A stretch of DNA of 6,170 nt. Origin: a bacterium (GTDB lineage Bacteria; Hydrogenedentota; Hydrogenedentia; Hydrogenedentiales; SLHB01). The notes beneath the pieces are model-generated. The model worked only from the letters and a program-made list of their open reading frames with translations. It was not told where the DNA came from and did no database searches. The stretch spans positions 1 to 6,170 of the forward strand of contig JAAEQP010000166.1 of assembly GCA_024231375.1 (NCBI GenBank), written 5' to 3'. The translations under genes and the position numbers were made by a program. Shown one piece after another: positions 6,143 through 6,170 of the stretch. Within the stretch, counting starts at the first letter, position 1. Each line of letters starts with the position of its first letter.

Positions 6143-6170
6143 TCATCGGCGAGCGCCTACCTACAAGAGA

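Overview
This is a GC-rich bacterial window with four protein-coding genes. One, cut off at its 5' end, lies on the + strand. The other three lie on the - strand and read leftwards. The mix is a DUF1559-like pseudopilin with an H-Xn-DG C-terminal motif, a secreted heparinase II/III-type lyase and a sodium:solute symporter with a hydrophilic C-terminal tail. This is typical of Planctomycetota, Lentisphaerota or Candidatus Hydrogenedentota. The style of the pseudopilin C-terminus makes me lean towards Hydrogenedentota, but that is inference and no rRNA or other phylogenetic marker is present.

Layout: (1) 1-822 (+), the 3' part of the pseudopilin-like gene, which enters the window already open. 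(2) 823-1105, a convergent intergenic region with a strong hairpin after the pseudopilin stop and a second hairpin after the symporter stop. (3) 1106-2809 (-), an SSS-family symporter. (4) 2810-2971, an intergenic region with a good ribosome binding site, a sigma70-like promoter candidate and a long inverted repeat. (5) 2972-3865 (-), an alpha/beta-hydrolase lipoprotein with an intact Ser-Asp-His triad. (6) 3862-5883 (-), a secreted heparinase II/III-family polysaccharide lyase whose stop overlaps the hydrolase start as ATGA. (7) 5884-6170, no supported gene, but several palindromic or dispersed-repeat-like sequences.

How the genes may work together: the lyase and hydrolase are translationally coupled and both carry export signals. 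They probably act outside the cytoplasm on an acidic polysaccharide, the lyase cutting glycosidic bonds by beta-elimination and the hydrolase perhaps removing an ester or opening a lactone. The symporter downstream, with its own likely promoter, could import the released sugar or uronate. This small catabolic cassette is inferred from neighbourhood and family. The actual substrate cannot be read from sequence.

I see no CRISPR array, phage, transposase, defence system, tRNA or rRNA. The most unusual signals are the different palindromic elements in every intergenic gap and details of the lyase active site. I do not see evidence of a wholly new system.
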